Source: Lates calcarifer (Eukaryota > Chordata > Actinopteri > Centropomidae). Taken from it: a stretch of 64,000 nucleotides of DNA. Positions within the stretch are counted from its first letter, which is position 1; every line of letters begins with the position of its first letter. Below are positions 1-11,850 of the stretch, piece after piece. The notes under the pieces were generated by a model. It worked only from the letters and a program-made list of their open reading frames with translations. It ran no database searches and was not told where the DNA came from. A program made the position numbers and the translations under genes. The DNA is taken from contig NC_066856.1 of assembly GCF_001640805.2 (NCBI RefSeq), positions 2,179,937 through 2,243,936 of the forward strand, given 5' to 3'.

Positions 1-1600
1 TTAGTTTTGAGCAGAAGTCAACTGTGAACTACACAAAGAACTGTCAAATTAGCAGATTCATAAACATTTACAGCCAGGGCAAAAAGCATGGTTGAAAAGA
101 TTTGGAACACAGCCATAGTCCTGTCCACATCATGTTTCAGGTAGTGAGTAATCCTCTTGTCTCTCCACTTTTTGGTCTGGTGTTGCTGCTTCTCTGAAAT
201 CACCCTTTCTTGGCAAGTCTACTTGCTACAGAACAAGCCTCTCTCCTATTACAAAAGGCTGGGCTTAATAAGCGTCCAGGCTGTATCAGCGCTGTATTCA
301 ATTTCCTCAGATCTTGAAAACGCCGCCGTAAAAGTAGCTGAAATTTACTGCTTTGCCCCCTCAGGTTTTCTTAAAGGGAGATTCCCTTGTGTTGGTTCTT
401 TTACTCCTGCCAGAAATATTGCTCTGCACTCTTCATTGGGCCTGTGGGAGAAATATGGAAATTTTACAGTAAGAAGTTTAGAAGCAGTGTAATTGGAGAT
501 GGGCCAGGGTGAGACGCCCCCACCTCCCCCATGTCCTGCAGCATTAGAGGCCTCCAAGCTATGATTGCATCTGCATGCTTTACACACAAGCTTTCTTAAT
601 TGGACCAGGCTTCAGTTGAAACTTTAAAAAACTCAGGCTGCACCTACGAGTGAATATGTATGTGCTGTTCTTATTGCATATTTTTGTGCAGTTCTAAATA
701 CAAGTTATTATGTCTACTGTTGTTCAACTTTTCAGTCATGGTGAACTGTAGTTTCTGTGTGATTGTTAACAAAGACCTCTTGCCATTTAGTAGCTGCTCC
801 AAAGCTTTTGATCATATCACATGATCTAGGAGTTCCAACTACATAGAATATAGTAGTTAGAACTATATAACTAAAACTGTAGCTCAAACGTAACTGTTTG
901 TGTCAAAGAGTCAAAGGTGCTGCAGTTAAAACCTATTCAGAGAGGTATGCCAGCAGTATGTTATTTCAATAAAACAAACATAAAAAAAAGTACTTATATG
1001 TTGGAGTTCTTCATATTTGCAGCAAGCACTGAGACAGAACAGTCACAGTCATACTGTTTTATGTAGGTATACTGGAAAAGGAGAAACTTGTTTTTATAGG
1101 TGGAAATGTGGCAAAACCAGTTATGAAATGAGTGTACAGGTCGTGACAGCCACTTGTTGACCTCTGATGTAATCTTTTCTATTCATTTAGGATAGAGCAT
1201 TATCACTTTTTTTTGGTAAATGATATGAAGCTGGGAATGCAGGAGCTAAGTGCCCCTCTGGCTGTCTGTCATGATTCATGCTATCACTGATCATGATGCA
1301 ATACCCTGCAAAGTGAACTACTGCAGCAGATTATTACAGTGGTAGAGTACAGTAGAAAGTACAGTCTCATAACTCATGGCCTGCAGGATTCTGTCCATGG
1401 GAGTTTAGACTGACAGAACATGATGTCAGTGATTAGTTCTGTGGATTGATCTTTGAATGCACAGAATAGGTATACTCTGCAGCTTTCAACAACAAACAAC
1501 CTAAATGGCAGAATGAGCTTACCAAACCAATTAGCCACAGTAAAGGTAGAATGAGTGTTGATGGTTGTCAGAGGGTTGAGTCATGCACATTAAGATAACA
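1..1600. other. unique non-coding sequence
   Basis: AT-rich DNA of mixed composition with scattered short A and T runs. A 111-codon open frame at 157-492 has no start context, domain or codon pattern that would support a gene. No RNA gene or recognisable repeat is seen. Confidence 0.5.
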
Positions 1601-1639
1601 TCAAGAATTACTCTGCAGTGTGCTGACTGACAGTTGTTC

Positions 1640-1673
1640 TGTTCCCATTCTCTTGGCCAAGAGAATGGGAACA
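1640..1673. repeat. perfect 34-base palindrome
   Basis: The left half (1640-1656) reads TGTTCCCATTCTCTTGG and the right half (1657-1673) is its exact reverse complement, with no spacer. The symmetry breaks at 1639/1674. The centre is TTGGCCAA. The flanks do not continue the symmetry, so this is not the tip of a long inverted repeat that I can see. It could be a young inverted micro-duplication or a dyad binding site. Confidence 0.95.
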
Positions 1674-1679
1674 TTAGAT

Positions 1680-3055
1680 GAATGTGATCACAGCATGTCG
1701 ATCAGTTATAAGCAGGGGTGAACAGGGTGCAACAGGAAATATTTCCCAGGTGACTGCTGGAACAGAAGTCAAGTTGCGATGGTATCTCTGGGTACTGCTG
1801 TGAAGGACAGAGTTATCACTTGTTTTCCATCTGATTGGAGCAGATGTGAATCAGCAATAAGGACTGGAAGTACAGAGGTAGAGCACAGAGAAAAGCTTTG
1901 ATAACATTCAATAAGTTTGGCAGTAGGCTGGTGTACACTACACTGTTAGTCCCTGTTTTCACCAAAAACAACATCAAGAATGATCATAACTTTTCCTTGT
2001 AGAAAAACGTTAGTTGGGCTGAACTGTGTGTCCATAAGCACTGATGGAGGTCTGAAAGACATGCGAGTCCTACCCACATGTGTATGTCTCTCACTAAATA
2101 TACACATATTAAAATATATAATCAGAATCAACTCCCTTGGCCAAGTAAAAGTAAACATTGAAGGAGTCCGACTCATTTTTCTGCTCTTGTCAATAAACTA
2201 ACAGAGGGCCGAGAATAAATGTACAGGAAGATACTCAGACAAAGAAAACTAAACAAAAGCAGCATAAACATATAGCTCCATATAGCTGTAGAGGCACATG
2301 AGTGTGAAAAAACACAGTGTCTGCACAGCTCAGATGTGTACTATCAACTGTATAAACCCAGTTATGGTCTGGTTGGTATTGTGCAAAACAAGTGGTCTAA
2401 ATATTGTATGGATAATCAGTACTTACATGTGTGTGTGTGTATGATGAATGCACATGTCAGCTATACAACATCCACTTAAACTCAATAAATCGATATTATG
2501 CAGGGCTGAAAAGAGCACTGAGAGGAAATTGTATTCAAGTAGAAGTAAAATTAGTCGAGTAAAAATGTATTGATAAAAATAAAATGCACTGTGAGTAAAC
2601 ATTACTGTGTTCCATTTTTAAAAGGGGAAGAGGAAAACAAATGTTATATGATAGAACTATAAGCATCTATAGGGTGAAATGAAATATCAATGCATTCCTG
2701 AGTGAGAACCACACCAAACCCTTATGTCCAAACTGACAGTAATTTCCATCTCTATAGACATGCACTGTGCAGCCTGTGTATACAACTCAATATCAATTCT
2801 AAATATACCTCCTCCTTTCTGTAGCCTTCCTATAATCAATTAGAAAAGAGGACAAAACTCAGACCATTAAAGAAAAATGAATAAAAGTAAATAAAAAGGA
2901 AGGACAACATGGGCGGAGTCCAAAGACAAGCAATATTAAGCTACATAATATTAAGCTGCCACTTCTTGAATTAACAGGAAAATAAAGCAGCACTATAATA
3001 TGCCATAATACAGAATGTAAGTAGTAACCCTATGTTTTAATGAGATTTGTGCCCT
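1680..3055. other. unique AT-rich non-coding sequence
   Basis: No coding signal. There is a short TG run near 2427-2441. The stretch around 2530-2640 has the AAGTA/GTAAAA texture of decayed fish repeats, but too little is left to assign. ATAATATTAAGCT-like words occur twice near 2931-2957. Confidence 0.45.
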
Positions 3056-3061
3056 GAGTGC

Positions 3062-3213
3062 AGTGTGGTTAAGTTTAGGCAAAAGCACTTTGGTTAAGGT
3101 CTGGGAAAGATTGTGGTTTCAGTTAAAGATTTAAAAGTAATCACATCCTGTCATGCTTCAAGTCACCGCTGACTTTCCCAATATTAAATCAAGACCACAA
3201 TCTTTCCTTAACC
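3062..3213. repeat. short fold-back repeat (family F)
   Basis: The segment at 3092-3117 (GGTTAAGG, then GGGAAAGATTGTGGT) is mirrored at 3194-3213 as ACCACAATCTTTCCTTAACC. The arms lie about 75 bases apart. The GTGGTTAAGTTTAGGC start and the CCTTAACC texture match a common fish interspersed repeat with inverted arms. A related single arm lies at 11771-11818. I infer a small non-autonomous element or its remnant. Confidence 0.6.
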
Positions 3214-3215
3214 TT

Positions 3216-6200
3216 AAAGCTGTTGTCCCTGTGTCCAAAACCCCTACCTATAGCGGAGGCTCTCTCACACACACACAGGCAGGCCATGTGGACAACGTGC
3301 CATATGCATCGGAAAGACTGAAATATGCTGTATCACATCTCCCCTTAGCTTCCTCTTCCTCCTCGGCTGTCATTTGTTTACTATTTTAAGCTGTTTGCCA
3401 AGGAGGAAAAGGCAGTTTTTCATTCCTAGAACCTCTTCTCCCTGCTATTCCAAGTTGTGTTCATACAGTAGTCGACTATTATGTTGGCAACTCCCCCTAG
3501 CTCTGATTGGTTGTTTTCTACTTTTGCAGAATGGATTACTGCATGAAGAGGAGCCGCACGAACCTGTTTTTTCATTCATACTGATCAGAATATTTTGAAA
3601 ATTGTGGCAAATTTAACAGAGCTGACCTACAGCAATTATAACCTGTGAGTGCCTCAACGTACATGCTACATCACATAAAAAAGTTTATTATACCTTAGGT
3701 ACTACAAGCAGATATTGTTGTAGGATGTTGTTGATGTTCCCAGACCTCAAATAATTTTACTCTGCTTTGGATTGATTGGTACAAACTAGGTGATTGCTGT
3801 GCGGAGCTGAATCAACAGCCCTGTGGCAGGTTAAACCTCCTCAGGAGATTAGTGTGGTTAATCTGTTAAATATGCCAGTCACATTCACATTTATTTAGTT
3901 ACCACTCCCAAAACACTGAAGGCTCGACTCACCCAAGTTTACCTCATCCAATGAGGATGTCTCTACCTCCAGAGTAGCTCTGTATCCGAGAGGGGCTTGT
4001 ACATTTTGTTAAACCAGAGTCTGGCACAAACAGATACTTAAATAAACATTGTGGATGTAACTGAGGAAATAACTGTCACAGCTTAGTTTTGAGGATATGA
4101 GTCAGATAGTGAGGTCACTTATTCTGACAATCTGTTACTTTAAATCTTAAAATAAGTGAATATAATACAAACTGAGGTCACATCTGTAACTGTACACATT
4201 TGACATTGCCAGCACATTTGCACTCTATGATAATAAAAAAAGGAATTATTTTGAATTTCTACCAAGGGGACTAATAGCAAAAAGCACCATTAGTCTTGTT
4301 AACTGCCTCTGTAAAGGATTCAAACCACAGGATTGAATCTGAAAGGATGTGAATAGATTTTAGCTTCTTTTTCAACCGTTTGAACTTTTGCTTATGGAGA
4401 GAATGTGAACCAAGAGAGGGCCACCTTCCATCATGGATCCATCGTTAAAGAAACCCCTTGCTACCAATCACACACAAACACACACATACAGTGAGCACTC
4501 AAGCAGGATGTTGGTTCTCATTCTTCTTCGCAGCATGGGCAAACAACCGACCTGTGTCTTTTTCACAGTCTGCACGACAGCCTCCTGTCCAGGGAGCCGT
4601 TACTCCACCAAGTGACTTTTCTTTCCGGTCGTTTCAGGGAATAATGGCACACAGAGGCCAATACTCCACAGTGACCGGGGCCTGTTATTCCTAGCAACCG
4701 CCTGAGCTGCTCAGGACATTAGTCAGAGTTTTGGATGCTTGTGAAGCATTAAGCCCCAAGTTCATTTGGGGGGTGGGGGTGGGGTTAGTTTTTGCTTTTA
4801 GGAATTAGATGCATATTAAAGTGATTTATTCACTCAATAGCACTTGATTTGTAATGAGCAACGTCTCAAGGCCATGATTAAAACAAACCTTGTCCTATTG
4901 ATTGGCTGTTGAAACGACTATTGTGAAAGATCGCATATTTATTGCTGTCAATTCGTTCTTATGTATAATGTACCCGTGAAGCAATTCAGTGTTATCAGAC
5001 CAAGCATTTTTATTACATTCATTAAAAATAGATATTTCTTTCAGCACACCCACTACACCTTCTACTTTGGCTCAGTATTGACTTTCCAGAAACACAGTAA
5101 TTTGCAAGCTGCTAATAAAACATGCAGAACCACCATTAGCCTTTCAACAGCACTTCAAGTCAGCCGACAAGCAGCATGCCAAGTGTCTAACATTATCATT
5201 TATTAACACACGTTGTCTCAGAGAGCAAGTACTACTGACAATGAGAATATGCATTTTTAAAGTTTAACAAAGGCTGTTTCTTGTGTGGCCTTGTATAGTT
5301 GGTTGAGGCAATTTAGAAAACATATGTCCAAGGTATTTACCTCTAAGTAATGCGTCAGAATCTGTACAGATCAAGGTGTCCACCAACAACTGTCAATTCT
5401 TGATTTTGTGCCTGTAAAATATGAAAAGTGCACAAATTCCAAAAAAATAACAAGAAAACTAACATGATTTCCAAAGAGTATGAGTATAATATACCGTATG
5501 CTGTAGGTGTATGTGAGGTGTGTGCTTGAATGTATGTACCACTGTTGATGTGTGTGTGCATACATTTGGGCTGGGATTTGTAAAGAGGAGGAGCCCTTGG
5601 ATTTGCCTGAAAGTACCTCTACATTTACTGTATGTCAGTGTCTAAATGCAGCAACTTCCACACATTCATATAAATGATATTGTATTATTACAATCATCAC
5701 TATACACCAAAAAATTGTAGACACAGTAAAAATGACAGCAAAGAAGATTCCATGTATTTGATGACCAATCAAATAACAATTCTTTAGTGAAGCATTTCAG
5801 TTATTAATGCAACACAGGCTGCTGTGAAGTGTGATTGTGTGTGTCTGTTCATTTACATGTGTGTCATACTTGTAAGGTGGTATCACTGCCATGAAAAGTA
5901 ACCTGATGAATGAATAAATGTAAATGCATGTTTGTTTTGATTGTGTAGTATTTGGTCAGAACTGTAATTACCTAAAAGAGGAAATTTAACTTACAATTCT
6001 TATCTTTCTGCCAAGACAGCTCTTTTACATTAGTGGTTTTCAGCTGAAAATTTCACCAATTTCAGTTCAACATTGAAAACAGTGATGAGCATTTCTTGTG
6101 TGAATACCTGTCTAATAATAAGTTCATTAGCTTACATGCTAGGAGGTTATTTCTGAAAGGATTCAATTTGGACCTAAAGAGACAGAGCTGAGCATGTGTG

Positions 6201-6545
6201 CCTGTCAGAAGGGAAGAAGAGTGAGTTAAAAAGAGTAACAAGCCACGAACCCAATCCATCACACTTGTCTTCAGTACTGATAAACAGTCTAGAGCACCCT
6301 CTGCAATGTTTGTTTTTATTGTGTTTGTAACATTTGTTCTTAAAAATCTTCCAGTGTGATTTCAGTCACAGTGTAATGTGATACATGTGTTATATATTGT
6401 AGTTTCTTATGTGGAGCATAGTGAAGGATTGCAGTGGCTGAGTCTGTCCTCTGGAGAAAGCCCTGGAGAGAGGGGTTTACAATTGATTTACAGTCTGTTT
6501 GACCCCATTAGGCCCATGAGCACCTTTGTATCCACAGCTCTGGGG
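3216..6545. other. unique non-coding sequence
   Basis: Mixed AT-rich sequence with a short AC run at 3264-3278. Frames of up to 81 codons are chance-sized. No repeat copy or RNA gene is recognised apart from the G-rich tract listed separately. Confidence 0.45.
4768..4784 (+). repeat. G-rich tract, G-quadruplex candidate
   Basis: Three G runs of six, five and four, separated by single T residues, lie on the plus strand. The six-base run could supply two stacks, so a compact quadruplex is possible. Confidence 0.6.
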
Positions 6546-6548
6546 AAT

Positions 6549-6595
6549 GTGTGTGTGTACATATATATTTATATATATATGTATGTATGTGTGTT
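6549..6595. repeat. compound TG / TA microsatellite
   Basis: A GT run passes into alternating AT-rich steps and then GTAT repeats. Every step is purine-pyrimidine alternating or nearly so. It explains the overlapping low-complexity open frames here (VCVYIYIYIYMYVCV type). Confidence 0.9.
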
Positions 6596-6599
6596 TTTA

Positions 6600-8670
6600 T
6601 GTATTGCAGAGAGATAGAAAAAATGAAAGACATAGAAGAAGGCAGGGGTGGGGTGGTGGTGGTACAGGAGGCTTCCAAGGCCACTCCTGAGGTTCTGAGC
6701 ATTGCATCAGGCCCATGTTTATTTCATAAACATTCTCCCCAGCTGTCAGTCTGGGAGAGATAGTACGCGCTCTCCACCTCCCCCCTCAGCTACCCACCAG
6801 GGTAAATAAGCAGCAACACACCTGCAAAACTGGTGTCCTCACATGAAATGGGAAAGTCTGCCTAATAATAAACAGCTACTTCAAGTTAAAGCTGGGGTTA
6901 GAATTTGATATAAAATACAGACTCCAGATTCACCTTTTGCTCTTGAATATTAAGTACATTTTTTAGCTTTTAAAATAGAATCTTTCTATATTTGAAATGC
7001 AGCCAAAGATATATTGTTACAGCGAGGGAGGTCAGAGCTCTTGTCCAGATTAAAGGTCAAACAGGCACATTAGCCCTAATATAACAGCTAAACATCAATC
7101 AACAGTGCTATACTTCACTCTGCTCTCCTTGGTATCTAGTGATGAGAGACGAATGACTGGAGCGGATATAGAGGTCTAAAGGCCCCCTGTCCCCTGGGTC
7201 CCACCACCCTCTGCACTCATGTGGAAAAACTCCCAAAAAACAAATGCTTGGATCTTCGCCCTGAGGCCATAAAACCTATTGACTGTGCATCTCCCGTATT
7301 CATTTGGAGTGTAGCATTCATTCATACCCCCACCAAGTGTTATTATGACATATCTGCCTTTTGCACTGTGTATATGTGTGCGTGTAACTTAGACTGGGCT
7401 GGTTCTCCCCACTGCCTCCTGGTCTTATGTAAATAGAGCTGTCAGCCACTTGTTATGGCCGGGCTGGGAGTCATCAGGAGGCCCTGGCAGCCTCTGGGTC
7501 CCTGGTCTCCATGTGATTCATAGCTGGCTGGGGGACAGAGGGGGGAAGTTCAAGTCTGCCCAAATCCAAACAGTGAGGGAGGGGAGGGGGAAATGGAACA
7601 GAGGAAGGCGGGAAGAAAGGAAAATATGGTGGTGGTGAGGGTGTGAGGGAGGGTAGGGTATAGTGGTGAAGGATGATGGAGCGAGGAGACACTTCGGGTG
7701 GATTGGCAGTTTGTACGGAGACAAGTGCTGCAGAGGAGTTTGCTACGTTGAGCTAAAGATGAACTCAATGAGTTTGGGTTTCCCTGACTGTCTTCCCCTC
7801 CTCTTCCTCTCAGTCACTGTCACTCCAATCATCATGGTGGTTTATCCTTCCTGCACTCTTGGCCTCATTATTTTCTCTTCCTGCATCTCTCCCTTATTTT
7901 GCCTCTCCCTCCCCTTACTCACATTGATTGGCATGAACCAATTTCTAAAACTTTAATTTCCGCTAAACCCCAAGGAACACATTGCCTCCAACTATTCTCA
8001 TGTTTGACTCAAAGTTGCCATGCAGTGAGGACTCATAATGATACCGAGGAATGGAATCCATGGCGGTATTTGAATATTATAAACATTAGCTGGAGGTGAA
8101 TTTGGGCTCCGTTGCTGAACAGCCCCTTAATTGCTACATAGCTGAATTTTTACTTTCTGGGACCTAAATTATGAACTACCAGACCCAGCAAATTAATAAA
8201 AAATGAACTACTGGATTAAAATAATTGCGCATCAAGAATTCTATACAGGCAGTATCCCTAGAGCTGTGCATTGTCACTCATGTCCTAGGATGCATATAGA
8301 ACCGGTGGTATCAACATTACTGCATATTGTGCAACTAACCTTGTCTCTTACAAAGTACATTTAGATAATACCATTTTTCTTTGCCAAATAGTCTTTGATG
8401 GAAAGTCATTTCTGCCTCAATTATGTTCACAGGTAACATTTACCAGTAGAGTTAATATTACGTCTGCACATAAGTCTTAGAGAAAACATTGGAAGCAAAG
8501 TTGAGTGTGTGTCCTGCTTTCTATGTGCTGTTTATGGTACTGAAACCACTTGGTTCAAGCTGTACTAATTAATTTTTCATATTACCAGTGGATCGCAAAA
8601 ATAAATGCTCTTATAAACCCATTGTGGGCTACATGTCTTACACCACACAACACAACAATGCTAGAATTAG
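6600..8670. other. non-coding sequence with a purine-rich core
   Basis: The G/A-rich tract inside this stretch is listed separately. Overlapping open frames on both strands at 7450-7770 arise from that tract and encode Ser/Pro- or Gly/Arg-rich low-complexity peptides, so I do not call them genes. Confidence 0.45.
7573..7686 (+). repeat. purine-rich (G/A) tract
   Basis: About 110 bases are almost all purine on the plus strand, with GGGAGGGGAGGGGG near the start and GGTGGTGGTGAGGG further on. Such tracts can form quadruplexes or triplexes. No coding signal is present. Confidence 0.75.
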
Positions 8671-8678
8671 ACAGTGAA

Positions 8679-8916
8679 CATAATAGAGAATTTAGCAGCT
8701 AATAAAGCCAGATGTTCCCCTCAGGAGTTGTTGGAGACCAAAACTGAGCTAAAAGGAGCATGAAACTAGATTAACATGCACCAGATGGCCATGTGCTCTA
8801 TCTCTACTGGATGTGTAAATAGGCAATTATTTGCTAGCACATTTGTGTTAACAACATTATCAGTAGATATCATGTCAGTGTAGGGTGCCTTAAAGTCTCA
8901 ATTAATGCAGCTTTAA
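8679..8916 (+). repeat. dispersed repeat family A, copy 1
   Basis: This is the most diverged of three same-strand copies in the window (others at 9388-9636 and 35472-35723). Landmarks in order are TTTAGCAGCTAA, CCCTCAGG, GAGCTAAAAG, CTCTACTGG followed by GTGTAAATA, and a terminal GCAGCTTTAA. No coding capacity or terminal inverted repeats are seen. It is likely a non-autonomous element or the 3' part of a larger one. Confidence 0.6.
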
Positions 8917-9387
8917 AGGTAATGAAAGGTTGTGGTTTCCAGATTGAAAGATTGAAATAAATGGATTTCTCCTATTGTTGATACAAAGCGCCATTTTTTC
9001 CTTCACTATAGTTTGTAGGATACAGGGTTCTGTACTTGAATTATTTCTGTATAGGCAGAATAACATAAAAACTACTCATTTTTGAGAATATATTAAAAGC
9101 TTCTCTGTGGAGCTTTTGGTCCCTAGTTGCGCTGTGGAGCAGCTATTCAATGGTTACACACTGTTCCACTAATTTAAAGGTGGCATACACTAAGATATGC
9201 AGCAATGTGCCAGCAACAGCACAGAAGGGGAAGACTGCAAGCTAGAAAACATGCATGCAAACAAAACTGGATAATGATGCTAATGATTTTAGTTTTACAG
9301 CCAAAACAATAAGTTCCGCCTGAGCACCAAACCTGGTGGCTTTGCAGCTAACCAGTCAACTAGCTTTACTAGCCACAAGCTTGTGAA

Positions 9388-9636
9388 CATAGTGGGGCAT
9401 TGAGCAGCTAAAGCACCAGATATTTTCCTCAGGTAATGTTGTAGTGGGGACCAAATAAGAGCCAGAAAGAGACTGAATATTGAACAACAAATGAATGCAT
9501 GTTTCTCCGTGACTACTAGATGTAAACAAACATCTTTTTGCTTTATATTTTATTAGGTGATAATCCATAATGTTGTATTTACAACTTGTCCTGTTCCTTC
9601 CAAGTAAACAAGAAATATTAATTACTGCTGCTTTAA
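9388..9636 (+). repeat. dispersed repeat family A, copy 2
   Basis: It aligns along its full length with 35472-35723. Shared landmarks include CATAGTGG, CAGCTAAAG, TTTCCTCAGGT, AGAAAGAGACTG, CATGTTTCTCC, CATCTTTTTGCTTTATATTT, ACAAGAAATAT and the end CTGCTGCTTTA. Repeat-like sequence may reach upstream to about 9095, where similar fish-repeat texture is seen, but no second copy in this window covers that part. The 70-codon frames inside it are not genes. Confidence 0.85.
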
Positions 9637-10052
9637 TAAAAGTAAAATACTGTAAAGGAATAAATAAATTAAATCACACGTACCAACAACTCTGCAACAT
9701 CCCTTCACTCATTATGTACTTGGATGTACTTGGTTTACTTCTCCAACTGCTAATCAGGATACGCATAATTACAGTGAAATAGTTTTGCATTTTGAATATG
9801 ACCTTCTATTGGTGCTTCAAGCAAGGGAAAGTGTATGTTTCCGCCTTGACCTTGACTCATTATCATTTTCATACAACAGCTCTGACGGCTATCAGCATTT
9901 CAATTATATCTTTGTGAATATTTAATTTGGCATGATGGTCAAAACAACCCACTTTATCTCTCTTCAGATAGAATTAAGTCTCCAAACCAGCTCTCAGAAA
10001 CTCCACTGTTTCTCATTATTCCCCCATGATGATAAAATAAAACTTCATGCCA

Positions 10053-10054
<2 letters not shown>

Positions 10055-10091
<37 letters not shown>

Positions 10092-10095
10092 GGTG
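10055..10095. repeat. GT microsatellite followed by GGGT repeat
   Basis: About 14 uninterrupted GT units pass into three GGGT units. It is a likely length-polymorphic marker. Confidence 0.97.
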
Positions 10096-10639
10096 GTTGG
10101 AGATACCAGATAGCGCTTTAATTGATTCTTCTGCCAATTGATGCTGAAATGAAGACGGTGATAATCTCAGTCCCACCAATTGAGCTTTTTTGATGGTGTG
10201 TGTGACTGAACGCTGGAATACAAGACTGCTGCTCATTGATTGGATTACAGAGTGCACATTAAGTCTGAACTGATGCCACATATGAGTTCAAAGAGTGATG
10301 AATTTGCAGAAGTAGGGGTTTATCTGGAATATATTGGACTGATAACTGCATCAGATACCCTGTTGTCATCCCACCTCTGTAGAAGCTTGGATTCTGCAAC
10401 TGGAAATCAACATGAAGATGTCAGATGAGGCCTTGAAGAAGTTTGCTGATGTGATAAAAACAAGGCCTGAGGGGAAAATTTGCAACATTAATAATCACAT
10501 TAGAATATGAATGGTACATGTCAGCAAAGTATCTGGAGACTGCAACTGTTTTTAAGGCATATTTATTTGTTTTCCTCTTCCTCTTTAGGAGACTCACCAC
10601 CTTGACTATTTCCACTGTCTCCTTCAGATCAGCCTTGTA

Positions 10640-11060
10640 CAGTAGTGGAATAAATTTGGATTAATTGCAGCCCCGGTGCCAGCTAGCTCCGCTCCGCTCG
10701 GCGACTGCTGGGATGCGAGCAGAGAAATCATCTGCCACCTCTTCCTTGCACTGTATATCCCCTTGTCATTGCACCGCAGAAGTCTTGCCCACTAAAACAG
10801 AGGTAATTAAATCTCCCCGTTCTCATTAAAAATACAGCTGTCTACCACCGAGCACCACGGCTCCACTAAGCGAATGTAAATTTTCATTTCATGGTGCTGA
10901 GAGAGAGGGAGGCTGTTCTCCGACAGCCACCATGCCCCTGCCAGTTCTGTGCAGAATAACTGCTCCCCTGAAATAACTGTCCTTTTGTTTCCTGCAGAAT
11001 TACATAGGGAAATGGCCCGTGTGTTATATAATTTGCGGATTAGGTGCAGTCATGGGTCTC
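10640..11060. promoter_or_regulatory. candidate conserved regulatory block
   Basis: A non-repetitive, balanced-composition block. It has homeodomain-type cores at about 10659-10668 (GGATTAATTG) and 10803-10811 (GTAATTAAA). Composition shifts away from the AT-rich flanks, and the block ends near a T-rich tract (11098-11122). Enhancer identity is inference only. No cross-species alignment was available. Confidence 0.25.
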
Positions 11061-11648
11061 TCGGTTACTGCTGGGAACAGTGCGGGTATTCAGGTCTTTT
11101 TCTTTTTTCTTTTTTTTCTTTTAAAAAGGGAAAAGGTATATGGAAGGATTCAGAGATGTTAACTGATTTTTAATTGGCTTTTCCTATTAAAAAGCTTAGA
11201 TGCTCCTCCAAGATTAACACTAGGAAACTTCTGCGAGGTTAACCACTAGTTGACATGCCATGCACATTCCCTCTCCATTAAGAAGAAGAATGGTTTTGCT
11301 GATTTATAAAGATTGGACTAAATTAAATGCTGCATGCCCTGCGGAAGTGCGATGCGCTGAGTGTAGGAGGAAGTCAGGCACTTGGACTGACTGAACTTTA
11401 ATGATGAATATTCTTAACAAGGCTCCACACAGCTGTTGTAGTCATGATAGAAAGTATAAGAAAGGCAAGGCAGAATAATAATAAACAAAAATGTGTCATT
11501 TTATTTTAAAAGTTCAAATTTAATGTTACATATACTTTCTATGCTAAAAATTAACCAAGCAACATATACTGTCAATGTCATTTGTGTCTCAAAGTCAAAT
11601 AAGAACACTATCCCTTTTCCTGAAGAAAAAATATTCAGAAATTCATTG

Positions 11649-11664
11649 AAAAAAAAAAAAAAAA
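11649..11664 (+). repeat. poly-A tract (16 A)
   Basis: An uninterrupted run of 16 A. No target-site duplication or retroposed body is recognised upstream, so it may be simple slippage. Confidence 0.9.
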
Positions 11665-11770
11665 CAGCCTTTGTCTGTCTGCTACTGAAGAATCACCAAG
11701 AGAGAAAGTTTGTGTGGATGGTTGGATGCACACTGTTCCTGACTACCTATCGTCAAGGTTAGTTTCTTTT

Positions 11771-11818
11771 AACCATGACCATGATCTTTCCACAACCTTA
11801 AAGTTATAGTCCCTAAGA
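11771..11818. repeat. family F repeat fragment
   Basis: It resembles the right arm of the fold-back at 3194-3235. ACCATGATCTTTCC, CAACCTTAAAG and TAGTCCCTAAG here correspond to ACCACAATCTTTCC, TAACCTTAAAG and TTGTCCCTGTG there. Confidence 0.5.
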
Positions 11819-11822
11819 TTTT

Positions 11823-11850
11823 AATTAACTAATTAACTTTAATTAACTTT
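11823..11850. repeat. AATTAACTTT short tandem repeat
   Basis: Nearly three 10-base units, the first imperfect. It lies just after the family-F fragment. Confidence 0.8.
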
